This document shows positions 32,645 through 43,128 of a stretch of DNA of 64,000 nucleotides, in pieces. Made by a program: the position numbers and the translations under genes. Source of the DNA: Hemerocallis citrina (Eukaryota > Streptophyta > Magnoliopsida > Asparagales > Asphodelaceae); NCBI GenBank assembly GCA_017893485.1, contig JACEHZ010000592.1:1116001-1180000 (forward strand), written 5' to 3'. The stretch's first letter is position 1, and each line of letters opens with the position of its first letter. The notes under the pieces were generated by a model. It saw nothing but the letters and a program-made list of their open reading frames with translations. It had not been told where the DNA came from and ran no database searches.

Positions 32645-33439
32645 TGATGCGGTTTATTTCTGGGAGACGTGTGGATGCACCAGGTGTGAGTTCGGACTCA
32701 ATTTGTATTTGAAGGAGAAAGCTGCTCGTCTGACGACCCTCGGCTGACCGGGCGGAACCTGCGGCGACCTCGGAATGAGGCGGGGATCTGGGCTCGGATC
32801 AGAGGGTTCGGATCCGAGGTCTTGTGTACCTGCAGACGGTCCTGAAACACCGGGGTTTGTCCCGGTGGCGGACCCTCCGACGATCTAGTCAGTCTCTGTG
32901 AGAGAGTAGCAATAACTAGGTGAATTTAAGTGGTAAAAGATTGATTACCTCAAAAGGTGAGTGAGGGTCTAGTATTTATAGAGAATCCCAACCGGGTTTG
33001 GTTCCGCTTGGGGGCCGGGTCTGGATCCGAAAGCCCATGGGCCTGACGTGGCAGAAGGCCCAGGGGGTTTAGGGCAGACGTGGCAATACCAGGAGCGGTA
33101 TAGGGCTGACGTGGCAAAACCCTTGGTGGTTTTTGGAGCTGACATGGCTGATCGTAGGTCTCCTGTGCTTCTGGGAGCATCGGAGGGCCTAGGCTGTGCC
33201 AGGTCATCCCCATGCTTCGCCAGAAAGGGGGGACGGCCCGTGGGGCTGTCACGGATCGGATGTCGAGGACCACTGAGGCTCGTCGGATACGAGGAGGCCA
33301 GCTCTGTGGGGGTGAACTTGAGGTTCGGCGCCGACCCTGCAATGGTTCGAAGGCGAACTAAATTGCTATATTTACCTTTCTTGAGTGAGAGTTGTATTGG
33401 GCCCAGGTTGGGCCCCCAGGCCATTTTTACCCTACTACA
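32645..33439 (-). repeat. 3' LTR of Tat copy 2
   Basis: Plus-strand edges are TGATGCGG and CTACTACA. It carries a minus-strand TATA box (CTATAAATAC on the minus strand, near 32973) and repeated TGACGTGGCA-type words. Confidence 0.93.
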
Positions 33440-33462
33440 CAAGCCCCCCACTCCTGCGGGGG
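33440..33462 (-). promoter_or_regulatory. Polypurine tract of Tat copy 2
   Basis: On the minus strand GGAGTGGGGGGCTTG directly precedes the 3' LTR start TGTAGTAGGG. Confidence 0.75.
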
Positions 33463-33510
33463 TGCGGGAGCTAGCCGGGGAGGAGTGTTCATGGTCGTGG
33501 AAATGGGATG

Positions 33511-34108
33511 GTGAACCGTTGAATCTTCCGGAGAAGAGTACCCTGGTGTTCGACCCAACCTCGAGATGACGAGGGATTATGTGTCGACAAGGGTGATGGC
33601 GAGCCGTTGTTTCTTCCTGAGAAGAGTACCCTGGTGCCAGACCGAACCTCGAGATGAGGAGGGATTATGGGTCGGTAAGGGTGATGGCGAGCCGGTGGAT
33701 CTTCCGAAGAAGAGTACCCAGGTGCCAGACCGGACCTCGAGCTGGCGAGGGATTATGGGTTGGTAAGGGTGATGGCGAGCCGTTGTTTCTTCCTGAGAAG
33801 AGTACCCTGGTGCCAGACCGAACCTCGAGATGAGGAGGGATTATGGGTCGGTAAGGGTGATGGCGAGCCGGTGGATCTTCCGAAGAAGAGTACCCTGATG
33901 CCAGACCGGACCTCGAGCTGGCGAGGGATTATGGGTTGGTAAGGGTGATGGCGAGCCATTGTTTCTTCCTGAGAAGAGTACCCTGGTGCCGGATCGAACC
34001 TCGAGATGAGGAGGGATTATGGGTCGGTAAGGGTGATGGCGAGCCGGTGGATCTTCTGAAAAAAAGTACCCTGGTGAGAGACCGGACCTCGAGCTGGCAA
34101 GGGATTAA
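33511..34108 (+). repeat. 88-bp tandem repeat, about seven units in alternating A/B pairs
   Basis: The word GTGATGGCGAGCC recurs at 33593, 33681, 33769, 33857, 33945 and 34033, exactly 88 bp apart; a degenerate unit starts at 33511. Units alternate between a form with CGTTGTTTCTTCC and a form with CGGTGGATCTTCC, giving a 176-bp higher-order period. Tat/Ogre-group elements often carry such arrays in this 3' region, and they can seed satellite DNA. Confidence 0.9.
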
Positions 34109-34372
34109 TTCGGGGTTTCGGCTGCCGAGGTCGTAAGCCCCGAGTTGTTCGCGGGTGAGAGGTGAGTCAACCGAACCCTGGAGCCTTAAATCTTAAGTAA
34201 AACATTGCCTCCGCCGAGCCCTCCATCCGAACCGACCCCTGTGCAGGGCTGCCAACCTGGCACTGGGTGACGTCAGCAGCGCACGTTTCGAGGTCGTGGC
34301 GCGATTCTCCAGGTGGCAGTTGCACGTCAATCGGTGAATAGTAACTGCGGAAATCGAGGAGTCGTTTCTATC

Positions 34373-34383
34373 CTCTATAAATG
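34373..34383 (+). promoter_or_regulatory. TATA box of the antisense gene in Tat copy 2
   Basis: CTCTATAAATG, with TATAAA at 34376-34381, lies 165 nt before the ATG at 34541. A pyrimidine-rich start region (CCCCTCCCCTCTCATC) follows about 20 nt downstream. This is on the plus strand, opposite to the element's own LTR promoter. Confidence 0.6.
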
Positions 34384-34540
34384 TTCTCCCCTCCCCTCTC
34401 ATCGCCCACTTTTTTCTCGCTCCTTTCTTTTCAAAAAATCTTCCAACTCTTCAGTGTTCGTCGCTTCAGTTTCCTGCAGTAGGCTCGTTCTTCCGAAGTG
34501 ATCTCAGGTTAGCTGGTAAGTCTGTTTAGCTTAGGCACAG

Positions 34541-36702
34541 ATGGATAGGGCTCAGTCTGGCTCGTCGGCGTCGACGTCTGGGGGGGGTGAAGCCTGTCTT
34601 CAAATCGACTTCGTGGGAGGAGACGGTAAGCGAGGAGGAGGTGGTACATAACGTGAAGCCGTTGCGATCTCGGAGGCATTTCGTGGTGGATAGTAGCGAC
34701 TCTGAGGAGGGGGGCGGTAGTTCAGACGAAGTCCGGACTCCAGGGTTGGTTTCCGGAGAGGAGGGTGATCCCGAAGGGGATGGCGCCGAAGGGCCTCGGA
34801 ATCCGACCGGTCTGGCTCGGTTGTTTACACCCTCGCCGGAGCGAGCCAAGAAGAAGAGGGCTCCGAAGAAGAAGAAGGGGTCGGGGATCGGCGGCTCGAG
34901 TCAGGTGCCTGTTTACGGTGACCTGACGATAGGATCGTCTGTACAACCCAAGCCTTTCCGTTGCTATCCCGACGATCTCTCCGATAAGGAGCTCTCTGGG
35001 GTCCAGCCGTCGTCGTCGAGCCGAAAGAGGGTGAAGGTGGACGCACACCCGACAGTTCTGGAGGCAGGCGACTTAGGGGCTCTGCAGTTGGCATACTACA
35101 TTGGGTCCAGCTATGAGCTCATGCTGCCGAACTCTACTCTTCGGCCGACCGACCCCCTGCCGGATAGGTATTGCATCTTCCCTGTGGACGCCTTTATCTC
35201 CGGACTGAGGCTGCCGATCCACCCATTCGTTCGGGAGGTGCTGAATTGGGCGTCTTTGGCGCCGATGCAGTTTGGGCCGAACTCCTGGAAGCAGATCGTC
35301 TGCTTCGTGCTGATGTGCGAAGAGCAGAAGGTACCCCTGCGGCTGAATGTGTTCCGAGCGATGTTGATGATCGGCTTATCGTCAGAAGGAGTATACTATA
35401 TCTCGCCTCGTGGTAAGGGGAAGGTAGTCCACAGTCACCCGGATTCTATCAAGTTTTGGAAGAAGAAATATCTGGTGATCCGGAGTGAGGATCCTTGGGA
35501 TATTCCCACTCGGTGGAACCATTCTAAGCCGAGCTATGAAACGCCGAGGCCGGGGGACCTGACGGCTGAGGAGTGGAGGTTTGTTGAGCGCATCCGTCTG
35601 TCGTACAACATCAATTGGGCGAAGGTGATAGAGGCCCACCTGGCGAGTGTTGGACTGAGCCCGGCCGTACTTTCTAGTATGTGGTTGTTTCTTTTCTCTC
35701 GATCTTCTTGTACTTTCTTGCTCATTGTTCTTAATGGATTTTTTTACAGATATGGATGAAGAATCGATTAGGGCGCTGAGGCTCGCTATGAAGAAGAAGA
35801 AGGCCGAGAAGAAGGGGGACGCGGTGAAGACGTCCGAGTTGTCCCAGGTGGTCTCCGAGGCCCCAATTCAGCCGAGGGCCAAAAGGACTCGCTCGGAGAC
35901 AGGCGGGGACGCGGTGGTTCAGGGGGGCTTGGATCAGGGCAGGGCTACTGACCTTGATAAGGGGAAGGGCCCCCTGGTGGATACCGGGATAGAGGAGAGG
36001 CTTCGGCGACCGTGGGTGCCGAATTGGTCGATCCGCGAGGGTGATTGCCTGGTCCGAGGGCGCCAGGCCGTGGAGGTTGCAAATAAGCTGGCGACCCCTC
36101 GGGACCGTTCGGATATGAAGGCCCAGACCCTGGACGAGGCGTACGTGCGTCTTGCGCAGGCCAATGTGCTGGTAAGTCAACCGAACCCACTTGCTTTCAG
36201 ATTATGTCGCTAAGAAAGGTTTCTTAGTATTGTCGGTCTACTGCAGGCGACCGTGCAGGGGGCCCACGTGAGAGGCCTTTATGAGGCGGCTTTGCAGCGA
36301 GAGCGAGACCGGGCTGACAAGGCCGAGCAGGAGGTGAAGGAGTTGAAGGTAGAGCTCGAAGGCTCTCATAAGAGGGAGACGGAAATGAAGGCAGCCTTCG
36401 ACAAGGAGAAGGAGGAATGGGCGAAGACGATGGCGGCTCAGGAGAAGATGTCGGCGAAGGAGAAGGATGAGTTGACGGAGTCGTGTCAGCTCCTGGTGAT
36501 CAAGGCCCAGGACAACTGTTATGCAAAGGCCCTCAGTCATGTGAGGCACTTTTATCCTACTATCGACCTGTCCAACTTCGAGTTTGATATGGAGATTGAG
36601 GGGACACCGAAGACCCCTGGCGAACAAGGGCCCGATGGTGACCAGGCTGCCGACCCCCCCGTGAACCCGACCGACACTGAGGTGGGAAAAATAGCTGTAT
36701 AA
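34541..36702 (+). pseudogene. Antisense gene of Tat copy 2: gypsy-type 'putative transposon' protein (Transposase_28-like) with coiled coil, 3 exons
   Basis: Exon 1 runs 34541-35676. It starts MDRAQSGSSAST and has a G8 run at 34580-34587 that shifts the frame by one, so this copy is disrupted or the run is misread. Introns 35677-35749 and 36172-36246 have GT-AG ends and keep phase. The central region (SGLRLPIHPFVREVLNWASL, PNSWKQIVCFVLMCEEQKVP) is the plant domain annotated as 'putative gypsy type transposon', of unknown function. Exon 2 is charged and basic. Exon 3 (36247-36702) is a Lys/Glu-rich coiled coil (RERDRADKAEQEVKELKVEL). Similar antisense frames are known in Tat/Ogre-group elements. 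It lacks any recognisable nuclease motif. Confidence 0.75.
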
Positions 36703-36885
36703 TTTTTGTCTTTCTTTTTCCTTCTCTCGATTGTATTTGCCTTCCGCGGACTGGCCACCGCATTTTTTGTATGGAGAAACTAAACTTATAAAAAGAGGGT
36801 TTTTGGCTGGCCAAGTGTTTTGACCTTGAATACTTCCGAACCTCCTTGCTTATATGTTTTGAGTGGGCTGGTTCTCTTGTAGGTT

Positions 36886-37422
36886 ATGGCTCCCCCTCCT
36901 GAGGCGGACCCCCGTCGTTCCGATGTGGCGTGGCTTCGGAGCAAGGTTGAGGCCCTGGAGGCCACTTTGGTTCGGTACCGAAAGGGGGCCCGTGATACTG
37001 ATGCAGCTTTCAATTACTACAGGAACAAGTCCGAAGCCTTTAGTGAGGAGGCAAGCCGGCTGAGGAGGGCGATGGCGGATCGGGAGCTCGGGGGCGCCGG
37101 TCTTGGATATACTATGTCTAGTTCCTCGGTGCAGAGGCCCTCCTCTGAAAAGCTACTTCGTGATGTGATAGTGGAGAAGGAGATGGAGATACACCGTTAT
37201 AGGACGATGTTGGGCGTCTCGATATCTTCATCGGGGGGTCGGCGAGCGGAGGGGGTTCCCTCTGCGATGCTTCTGATGGAGCGTATGCGATCCGTTGACG
37301 CCCAGAGCTCCGTGGCCGGTGTGTCGACTGTGGCAGAACCGAAGGACCGTCATGACGAAGAGAGAGCTCCAAGTCGATCGGTCGGAGTGATCCCGCCCCT
37401 CGCTGGATCCGAGGAGCCCTAA
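36886..37422 (+). CDS. Second antisense frame or fourth exon, coiled-coil protein
   Basis: 178 codons from MAPPPEADPRRSDV to SEEP. Heptad-like charged stretches (VAWLRSKVEALEATLVRYRK, VIVEKEMEIHRYRTM) predict a coiled coil. It could be a separate gene. It could also be joined to the upstream gene: a donor (GAG|GTGGGA, 36682) and an acceptor (CTTGTAG, 36882) would remove 201 nt and keep the frame, replacing the short end at 36702. An AATAAA signal follows at about 37490. No catalytic motif is seen. Confidence 0.55.
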   Translation: MAPPPEADPRRSDVAWLRSKVEALEATLVRYRKGARDTDAAFNYYRNKSEAFSEEASRLRRAMADRELGGAGLGYTMSSSSVQRPSSEKLLRDVIVEKEMEIHRYRTMLGVSISSSGGRRAEGVPSAMLLMERMRSVDAQSSVAGVSTVAEPKDRHDEERAPSRSVGVIPPLAGSEEP

Positions 37423-37489
37423 GGCGGTGATTTCCTTTAGTTTGAGATGAGTGGAGTGGTCCTGTAACGGTCTTTGTTTGTTTTCCCCG

Positions 37490-37496
37490 AATAAAA
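37490..37496 (+). terminator. Likely polyadenylation signal of the antisense gene
   Basis: CGAATAAAATAAAAG about 70 nt after the stop at 37422. Confidence 0.5.
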
Positions 37497-37887
37497 TAAA
37501 AGAGTATGAAATAAAGAAATCTTTTCCTTCTTTGCTCTGGTCAGCGGTGTGGTGAAGGGCGGTGGAGGCGAGGTTTGGCTCCGCAGATTCGTGAGGGATC
37601 GACGTGGGGCAATAGGAAGACTCCCTGGTCCGGAGCTGGGTCGACCCTACCGAGACTCTTGGGGACGATACCGGAGCGTGAACCTGGGTGCCGATCCCAT
37701 TGTCCGGTACCAGGTCGGAGTTGCCGAGGTATTTGGATTTTGACAAAAAGAGACTTCTTTTATACCAGATAAGGAGGGTCGTTGAAGTGGCCCTTTACAC
37801 TTTAAAGCTTACATCAGTTTTAATTTACTTTAGTCAGGCTAGCACCTAGGCTCGCTCTTCCAGGAATTTCATTAGGTGCTCGGCGTT

Positions 37888-38883
37888 TCAGGGTCGGCTG
37901 ATGGCTCGGTCGTCCATATCCGCCAGTCGGTATGTACCAGGACGGACAGCCTCGACTACACGGTATGGGCCTTCCCAGTTGGGAGCCAATTTTCTCTTCT
38001 TGGTTGGATCGGAGACAGATAGCTTTCGTAATACCAGGTCTCCTGCCTTGATGTTTGTGGGGCGGACCTTCTTGTTGTAAAACCTCTCGATCCGCTGCTG
38101 GTAGATGCTTCTCCGGATTGAAGACTTCTCTCGTACCTCGGCGACGAGGTCCAGGTTGGCCCTCAGGCCGGACGCATTGTCAGCTTCATCGAAGGCTATG
38201 ATCCGGGGAGAAGGTAATCCGACCTCGACGGGGATGACTGCCTCAGTCCCATAGGTCAGACTGAATGGTGTCTCCCCCGTGGGGATCCTCTGGGTGGTTC
38301 GGTGCGCCCATAGTACGCTAGGCAGTTCCTCGACCCACAACCCTTTGGGGGAACTGTCGAGGCGCTTTTTGAGGTCGTCGAGGATTTGTCTGTTCGCGTT
38401 CTCCGCTTGGTCGTTGGACTGAGGGTGGCAAATGGCGGAGAAACGCTGCTGGATGCCGATGTCCGCGCAGAAGGTTTGGAAGTTTTGACCTTGGAACTGG
38501 GTTCCGTTGTCTGTGACGAGGACTAGAGGGATTCCGAACCGGCAAATGATGTTCTTCCAAAAGAACTGTTGCACTTGGCGCTCGGTGATGCTGGACAGTG
38601 GTTCGGCTTCGATCCACTTGGTGAAGTAGTCGATGGCGACGATCAGGAATTTCTTTTGTCCCACTGCTGGGGGGAAGGGCCCCACAAGGTCCATACCCCA
38701 CATGGCGAAGGGCGTAGGGCTTGACAGGGACCGGAGATTGGCTTGAGGAAGCCTTTTGATAGGGGAGAATCTTTGGCAGGGGCCGCACCTCTTGACTAAG
38801 TCTTGTGAGTCTTGGAGCATGGTTGGCCAATAGTACCTTGATTCAGGGCCTTCCGAGCAAGCGCCCTGCTCCCCATGTGGCAT
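37888..38883 (-). CDS. Tat copy 2 integrase
   Basis: Integrase with the end of the zinc finger (CGPCQRFSPIKRLP) and a complete catalytic core: AIDYFTKWIEAEP, VTDNGTQFQG and AENANRQILDDL supply D, D and E. The C-terminal region (RVVEAVRPGTYRLADMD) has no chromodomain, as expected for Tat. The frame is open for 331 codons. The upstream junction with RNase H at about 38835 needs a frame change, so the histidines of the zinc finger are read in the neighbouring frame. Confidence 0.88.
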   Translation of the reverse strand: MPHGEQGACSEGPESRYYWPTMLQDSQDLVKRCGPCQRFSPIKRLPQANLRSLSSPTPFAMWGMDLVGPFPPAVGQKKFLIVAIDYFTKWIEAEPLSSITERQVQQFFWKNIICRFGIPLVLVTDNGTQFQGQNFQTFCADIGIQQRFSAICHPQSNDQAENANRQILDDLKKRLDSSPKGLWVEELPSVLWAHRTTQRIPTGETPFSLTYGTEAVIPVEVGLPSPRIIAFDEADNASGLRANLDLVAEVREKSSIRRSIYQQRIERFYNKKVRPTNIKAGDLVLRKLSVSDPTKKRKLAPNWEGPYRVVEAVRPGTYRLADMDDRAISRP

Positions 38884-40064
38884 CCGCCGATCCCCTCGTG
38901 CAGGTCTCTGAGGGCGTAGCTGGCCTCGTCGCTGGTGAGGCAGCGGAGGTATGGTTTGCCGTCGGCCAAGGTGTACGAGCGTTTGAAGAGGATGTCATCG
39001 ATCATGACAAACCTTTCAGCTCGGACTCTGACTCGTCTGGCCTCGGCTCTGTCTTCAGGAAGCTCGGCACTGATTAAGAATCTTCGGATGGGAGTGGTCC
39101 AGTCGTCCGGGCTTGTCCCATCTTGCACACACATCGCTTCCGGCTCTGGGTCACTGATACTCGGTTTCAGGAGGACTTCTATGAGCACCGTCTGATCGAG
39201 GCCCTCGAAGGAGGAAGAGGCAAGTTTGGATAATGCGTCTGCTTGAGCGTTCTGTTCCCTGGGGACTCTGATAATCGCGGCGCAGCTGAAGGACGCTAGG
39301 AGTCGCTTGACTGCCGCCAAATACCTCATCATGCGTTCATCGCGGGCTTCGTATTCTCCGGTGATCTGATTGACCACGAGTTGAGAATCACTAAAGGCCC
39401 GGATTTGCTTGGCTCCGGCTCGGTTGGCGAGGGTCAATCCGGCGATCATGGCCTCGTATTCTGCCTCGTTGTTGGAGGCCGGAAAGTTGAGGCGGAGGGA
39501 ATATTGAAGTAGGAATTGGTCGGGGCCACGAAGGATGATGCCCGCTCCGCTCCCTGTTTCGCATGACGAGCCGTCGACGAAGACCTCCCAGGTCGGATCC
39601 GACCCTTCGAGGCTAGGCTGCTCGGAGACGGTGCACTCAGTTATGAATTCGGCGAGGGCCTGTCCTTTAATGGCCGCCCTTGGCTGATAGCTGATGTCGA
39701 ACTGGCTCAGCTCGATTGACCACTTGACTAAGCGGTCGGAGTTTTCGGGCTTGTGAAAGACAGTCTTCAGTGGTTGGTCGGTCAGTACTTGGACGGAGTG
39801 GGCTTGGAAGTAAGGGCGAAGCTTCCGGGCTGCCATGACCAGCGCATAGGCCACCTTCTCTATCTTTGCGTATCTCGTCTCGGCTGGGAGGAGCACTTTG
39901 CTCACATAATACAGTGGCTTTTGAACCCCTTCCTCCTCTCGGACGAGGACGGCGCTGAGAGCGTTGTCCGAGGCGGACAGGTAGAGCCAAAGCGGCTCGC
40001 CCGGCTCGGGCTTGCTGAGGAGAGGCGGGTTGGCGAGGTATTGCTTTAGCTGTTCGAAGGCTTC
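38796..40064 (-). pseudogene. Tat copy 2 RNase H plus archaeal-type RNase H
   Basis: Same frame as RT but separated from it by the TAA at 40065-40067. The first RNase H region has LYYVSKVLLPAETRYAKIEK. The second RNase H has WEVFVDGSSCETGSGAGIIL, NNEAEYEAMIAGL and REQNAQADALSKLAS. After this comes the start of the integrase zinc finger (LHEGIGGCHMGSRALARKAL), which runs out of frame at 38796. Confidence 0.85.
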
Positions 40065-40691
40065 TTATTGATGGGTACCCCACTCGAAGCCCCCTTTTCC
40101 GTGCAAGGCCTTGAAGAAGGGGAGAGACTTCTCCCCTGACTTGGAGAGAAAACGGCCGATTGCCGCCAACCGACCTGTGAGCCTCTGAACCTCCTTGACA
40201 TTCCGGGGCGGGGACATGTCAATAATGGCTTGGATTTTCTCGAGGTTTGCTTCAATGCCGCGTTGGCTGACGATGAACCCCAAGAACTTCCCCGTGGAGA
40301 CGCCGAAGGCGCATTTAGCCGGGTTGAGTCTCATGTTGTGGCGTCGGAGGACACCGAAGGCTTCCTCGAGGTCGGCGACGTGGTCCGGCCCAGCCCGGCT
40401 TTTGACAAGCATGTCGTCGACGTACACTTCCACGTTGCTGCCGATCAGGTCTTTGAAGACTCTGTTGACGAGTCGCTGGTACGTGGCTCCAGCGTTTTTC
40501 AGCCCGAAGGGTATAACGCGGTAACAATAAAGACCCTGGTCGGTGACGAACGAGGTCTTGGAGATGTCTGGTGGAAACATCTGGATCTGATTGTACCCCG
40601 AGAATGCGTCCATGAAGGACAGTAGCTCATGCCCCGAGGTTGCGTCGATTAAAGCGTCGATGCGGGGAGGGGGAAAGGATCTTTCGGACAT
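40065..40691 (-). pseudogene. Tat copy 2 reverse transcriptase, main part
   Basis: Contains FMDAFSGYNQIQMFPPDISK, the catalytic VYVDDMLVKS and the connection GFEWG. It is joined to the upstream frame by a one-base slip in a C run near 40668. It ends at TAA 40065-40067, the same alignment position as a TAA in Tat copy 1. Confidence 0.85.
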
Positions 40692-42247
40692 GCTTTGTTA
40701 AGGTCCGTGAAGTCGATGCAGATCCGCCAACCCCCTGTTGCCTTCTTCACCATGACGACATTAGCCAACCACTCGGGGTAGCTGACTTCCTGGATGAATC
40801 GAGCGGACAAGAGTTTGTCCACTTCTGTCTTTACAATTTGTTGCCTCTCCGGGGCGACTTTGCGCCTCTTTTGGACGATCGGCTTAGAGTCAGGGATGAC
40901 GCTTAGTCGATGCATAATCAAGTCTTCGGAGATCCCGGGCATGTCGGAGGGCTTCCAAGCGAAGAGATCGACGTTGCGACGGATGCAGGCGATGATGCCT
41001 GACTTCAAGTCCTCGGAGAGTGAGCGGCTCACCCGGAACCATTTCGACTCATCCTTGGCATCGAACAGGACCTCTTCTAATTCGTCAACCGGCTCGGGAG
41101 CTGGGCCGTCCCTCTCGGGTTCGAGTTCAACGGCGTCGAGGGGGAATACACCTCCTCTGACGGCGGTTATGTAGCACGATCGTGCTGCTTCGTGGCTACC
41201 TCGGACGATGCCGACCCCTTGGGGGGTGGGAAATTTAAGTTTCAGATGGTAGGCCGAAGGTATCGCTTGGAGGGAGTTTAGTCCGGGTCGGCCAAGAATG
41301 GCGTTGTAAGCCGCCTTGACGTTGATGATCATGAAATCCATGGATTTGGTCCTCTTAACAGGAGCCGATCCTGCGGTGACGTCGAGGGTAATAATCCCCT
41401 CTATTACGATCGGGACGCCGGAGAATTCAAGCAACGTGTATCCGGCTGGTTTGAGCTTCCCTTTGGATAATTTGAGACTTTCGAAGGCTTTGAGAAAAAG
41501 AATATTTACCGAGCTGCCGTTGTCGACGAGGATTCGGCGAACCTCACAATTAGCTATGTGGAGGCTAATGACGAGGGCATCGCAGTGGGGTAGGTGAACT
41601 CCTTCGAGGTCCTCTCCTGAGAAGGAGATTGGCAGAGGTTGTTGCTTGGGTGAGGGGCTGTATTGGACAGTATTCACCTCTTGGATGAAGGCTTTTCGGG
41701 AAGTATCAGATTCTCCTCCCATTGGCCCCCCGTGGATATAGTGCAGGGTGAATGGCGTACCCACGGCTCCCCCGGACTCGGGATCCCGACCCTGGATGCG
41801 GTTCGGAGTAGGGTTCGGAGGTGAGAGTCTCCGGTTCCTAGTACCTCGCCGATCTTGTGGGCCTTCCTCCCTGGGGGTCCGTTGGAGAGCTTCAAGAATC
41901 TCTTCTTGAAAGTCCTGGAATCCCTTGTGAGTGACGGGGGCGCCCCCGACCTTGTTCGGTCGGTCTGAAGGTTGCCTTCCGACGTGGCTGAGCGCTAGCC
42001 TCCGTCCCTCGGGTGGCGGTCTTGGATGGTTCGAGGCCGGGTTGGAAGCGGCCCTTCCCCTGCTGTGGGTGATCTGACGGTTGACGATTATTCCGCGTAG
42101 GTCGGGTTGGACTTGCCGGGTGACGCTCCTCTGGGACCCCTGATTGGGAGCCCTGTGTTTTGAAGTGTGTGGCCCGGCGTTAGCAGTTGGTGGGGGCGAG
42201 TCCCGTCGGTTGACGGAGGAAACAGCCCCCTTGCCCTTGGAGGTCAT
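40649..42247 (-). pseudogene. Tat copy 2 Gag remnant fused to protease and start of RT
   Basis: The ATG at 42247 (MTSKGKGAVSS) begins an Arg/Pro/Ser-rich Gag N-terminus, similar in style and position to that of Tat copy 1 (GFQDFQEEILEALQR against EFQQFQATVLQALNL). Directly after residue 160 or so it passes into TLHYIHGGPMGG and the protease (LVDNGSSVNILFLKAF). The capsid fold and zinc knuckle, present in copy 1, are absent. By comparison with copy 1, roughly 1.3 kb is missing, and the junction stays in frame. RT begins with WRICIDFTDLNKACP and runs out of frame near 40668. Confidence 0.8.
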
Positions 42248-42310
42248 GAGAGTTTGGCTGTCGAGGTCGCTCGATGGTCGGGCTCGGGTCGGCTTCTGAA
42301 GCAGTGTTCC

Positions 42311-42326
42311 CACAGACGGCGCCAAC
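42311..42326 (-). promoter_or_regulatory. Primer-binding site of Tat copy 2
   Basis: On the minus strand TGGCGCCGTCTGTGGG directly follows the 5' LTR. This sequence is typical of Tat/Retand-type elements. Confidence 0.88.
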
Positions 42327-42327
42327 C

Positions 42328-43123
42328 TGATGCGGTTTATTTCTGGGAGACGTGTGGATGCACCAGGTGTGAGTTCGGACTCAATTTGTATTTGAAGGAG
42401 AAAGCTGCTCGTCTGACGACCCTCGGCTGACCGAGCGGAACCTGCGGCGACCTCGGAATGAGGCGGGGATCTGGGCTCGGATCAGAGGGTTCGGATCCGA
42501 GGTCTTGTGTACCTGCAGACGGTCCTGAAACACCGGGATTTGTCCCGGTGGCGGACCCTTCGACGATCTAGTCAGTCTCTGTGAGAGAGTAGCAATAACT
42601 AGGTGAATTTAAGTGGTAAAAGATTGATTACCTCAAAAGGTGGGTGAGGGTCTAGTATTTATAGAGAATCCCAACCGGGTTTGGTTCCGCTTGGGGGCCG
42701 GGTCTGGATCCGAAAGCCCATGGGCCTGACGTGGCAGAAGGCCCAGGGGGTTTAGGGCAGACGTGGCAATACCAGGAGCGGTATAGGACTGACGTGGCAA
42801 AACCCTTGGTGGTTTTTGGAGCTGACATGGCTGATCGTAGGTCTCCTGTGCTTCTGGGAGCATCGGAGGGCCTAGGCTGTGCCAGGTCATCCCCATGCTT
42901 CGCCAGAAAGGGGGGACGGCCCGTGGGGCTGTCACGGATCGGATGCCGAGGACCACTGAGGCTCGTCGGATACGAGGAGGCCAGCTCTGTGGGGGTGAAC
43001 TTGAGGTTCGGCGCCGACCCTGCAATGGTTCGAAGGCGAACTAAATTGCTATATTTACCTTTCTTGAGTGAGAGTTGTATTGGGCCCAGGTTGGGCCCCC
43101 CAGGCCATTTTTACCCTACTACA
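42328..43123 (-). repeat. 5' LTR of Tat copy 2, with TATA box
   Basis: 796 bp, almost identical to 32645-33439, with one extra C near 43101. The minus-strand TATA box is at 42655-42664 (GTATTTATAG on the plus strand). Confidence 0.93.
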
Positions 43124-43128
43124 CCACC

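Larger units (their letters stand above)
32645..43123 (-). mobile_element. Young Tat-lineage Ty3/gypsy element (Tat copy 2), 10.5 kb, with antisense gene
   Basis: Full-length, with LTRs 32645-33439 (795 bp) and 42328-43123 (796 bp) and the target duplication CCACC at 32640-32644 and 43124-43128. Between the LTRs I count about 6 substitutions, mostly transitions, and one 1-nt indel, near 0.8%, so insertion was probably within the last million years. On the minus strand it holds a primer-binding site, a gag remnant fused to protease/RT, RNase H, archaeal-type RNase H and integrase. Between integrase and the 3' LTR lie a plus-strand gene (34541-37422) and an 88-bp tandem array (33511-34108). The gag capsid region is missing. 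Confidence 0.93.

Noticed and set aside
33048..33569. Plus-strand open frames across the Tat copy 2 LTR (also 42731-43315)
   Set aside because: Identical frames in both LTRs come from GC-rich repeat sequence; no domain or codon pattern supports a gene.
33511..34108. 88-bp periodic array as a CRISPR
   Set aside because: Whole units repeat without unique spacers, and it lies in a plant retrotransposon.
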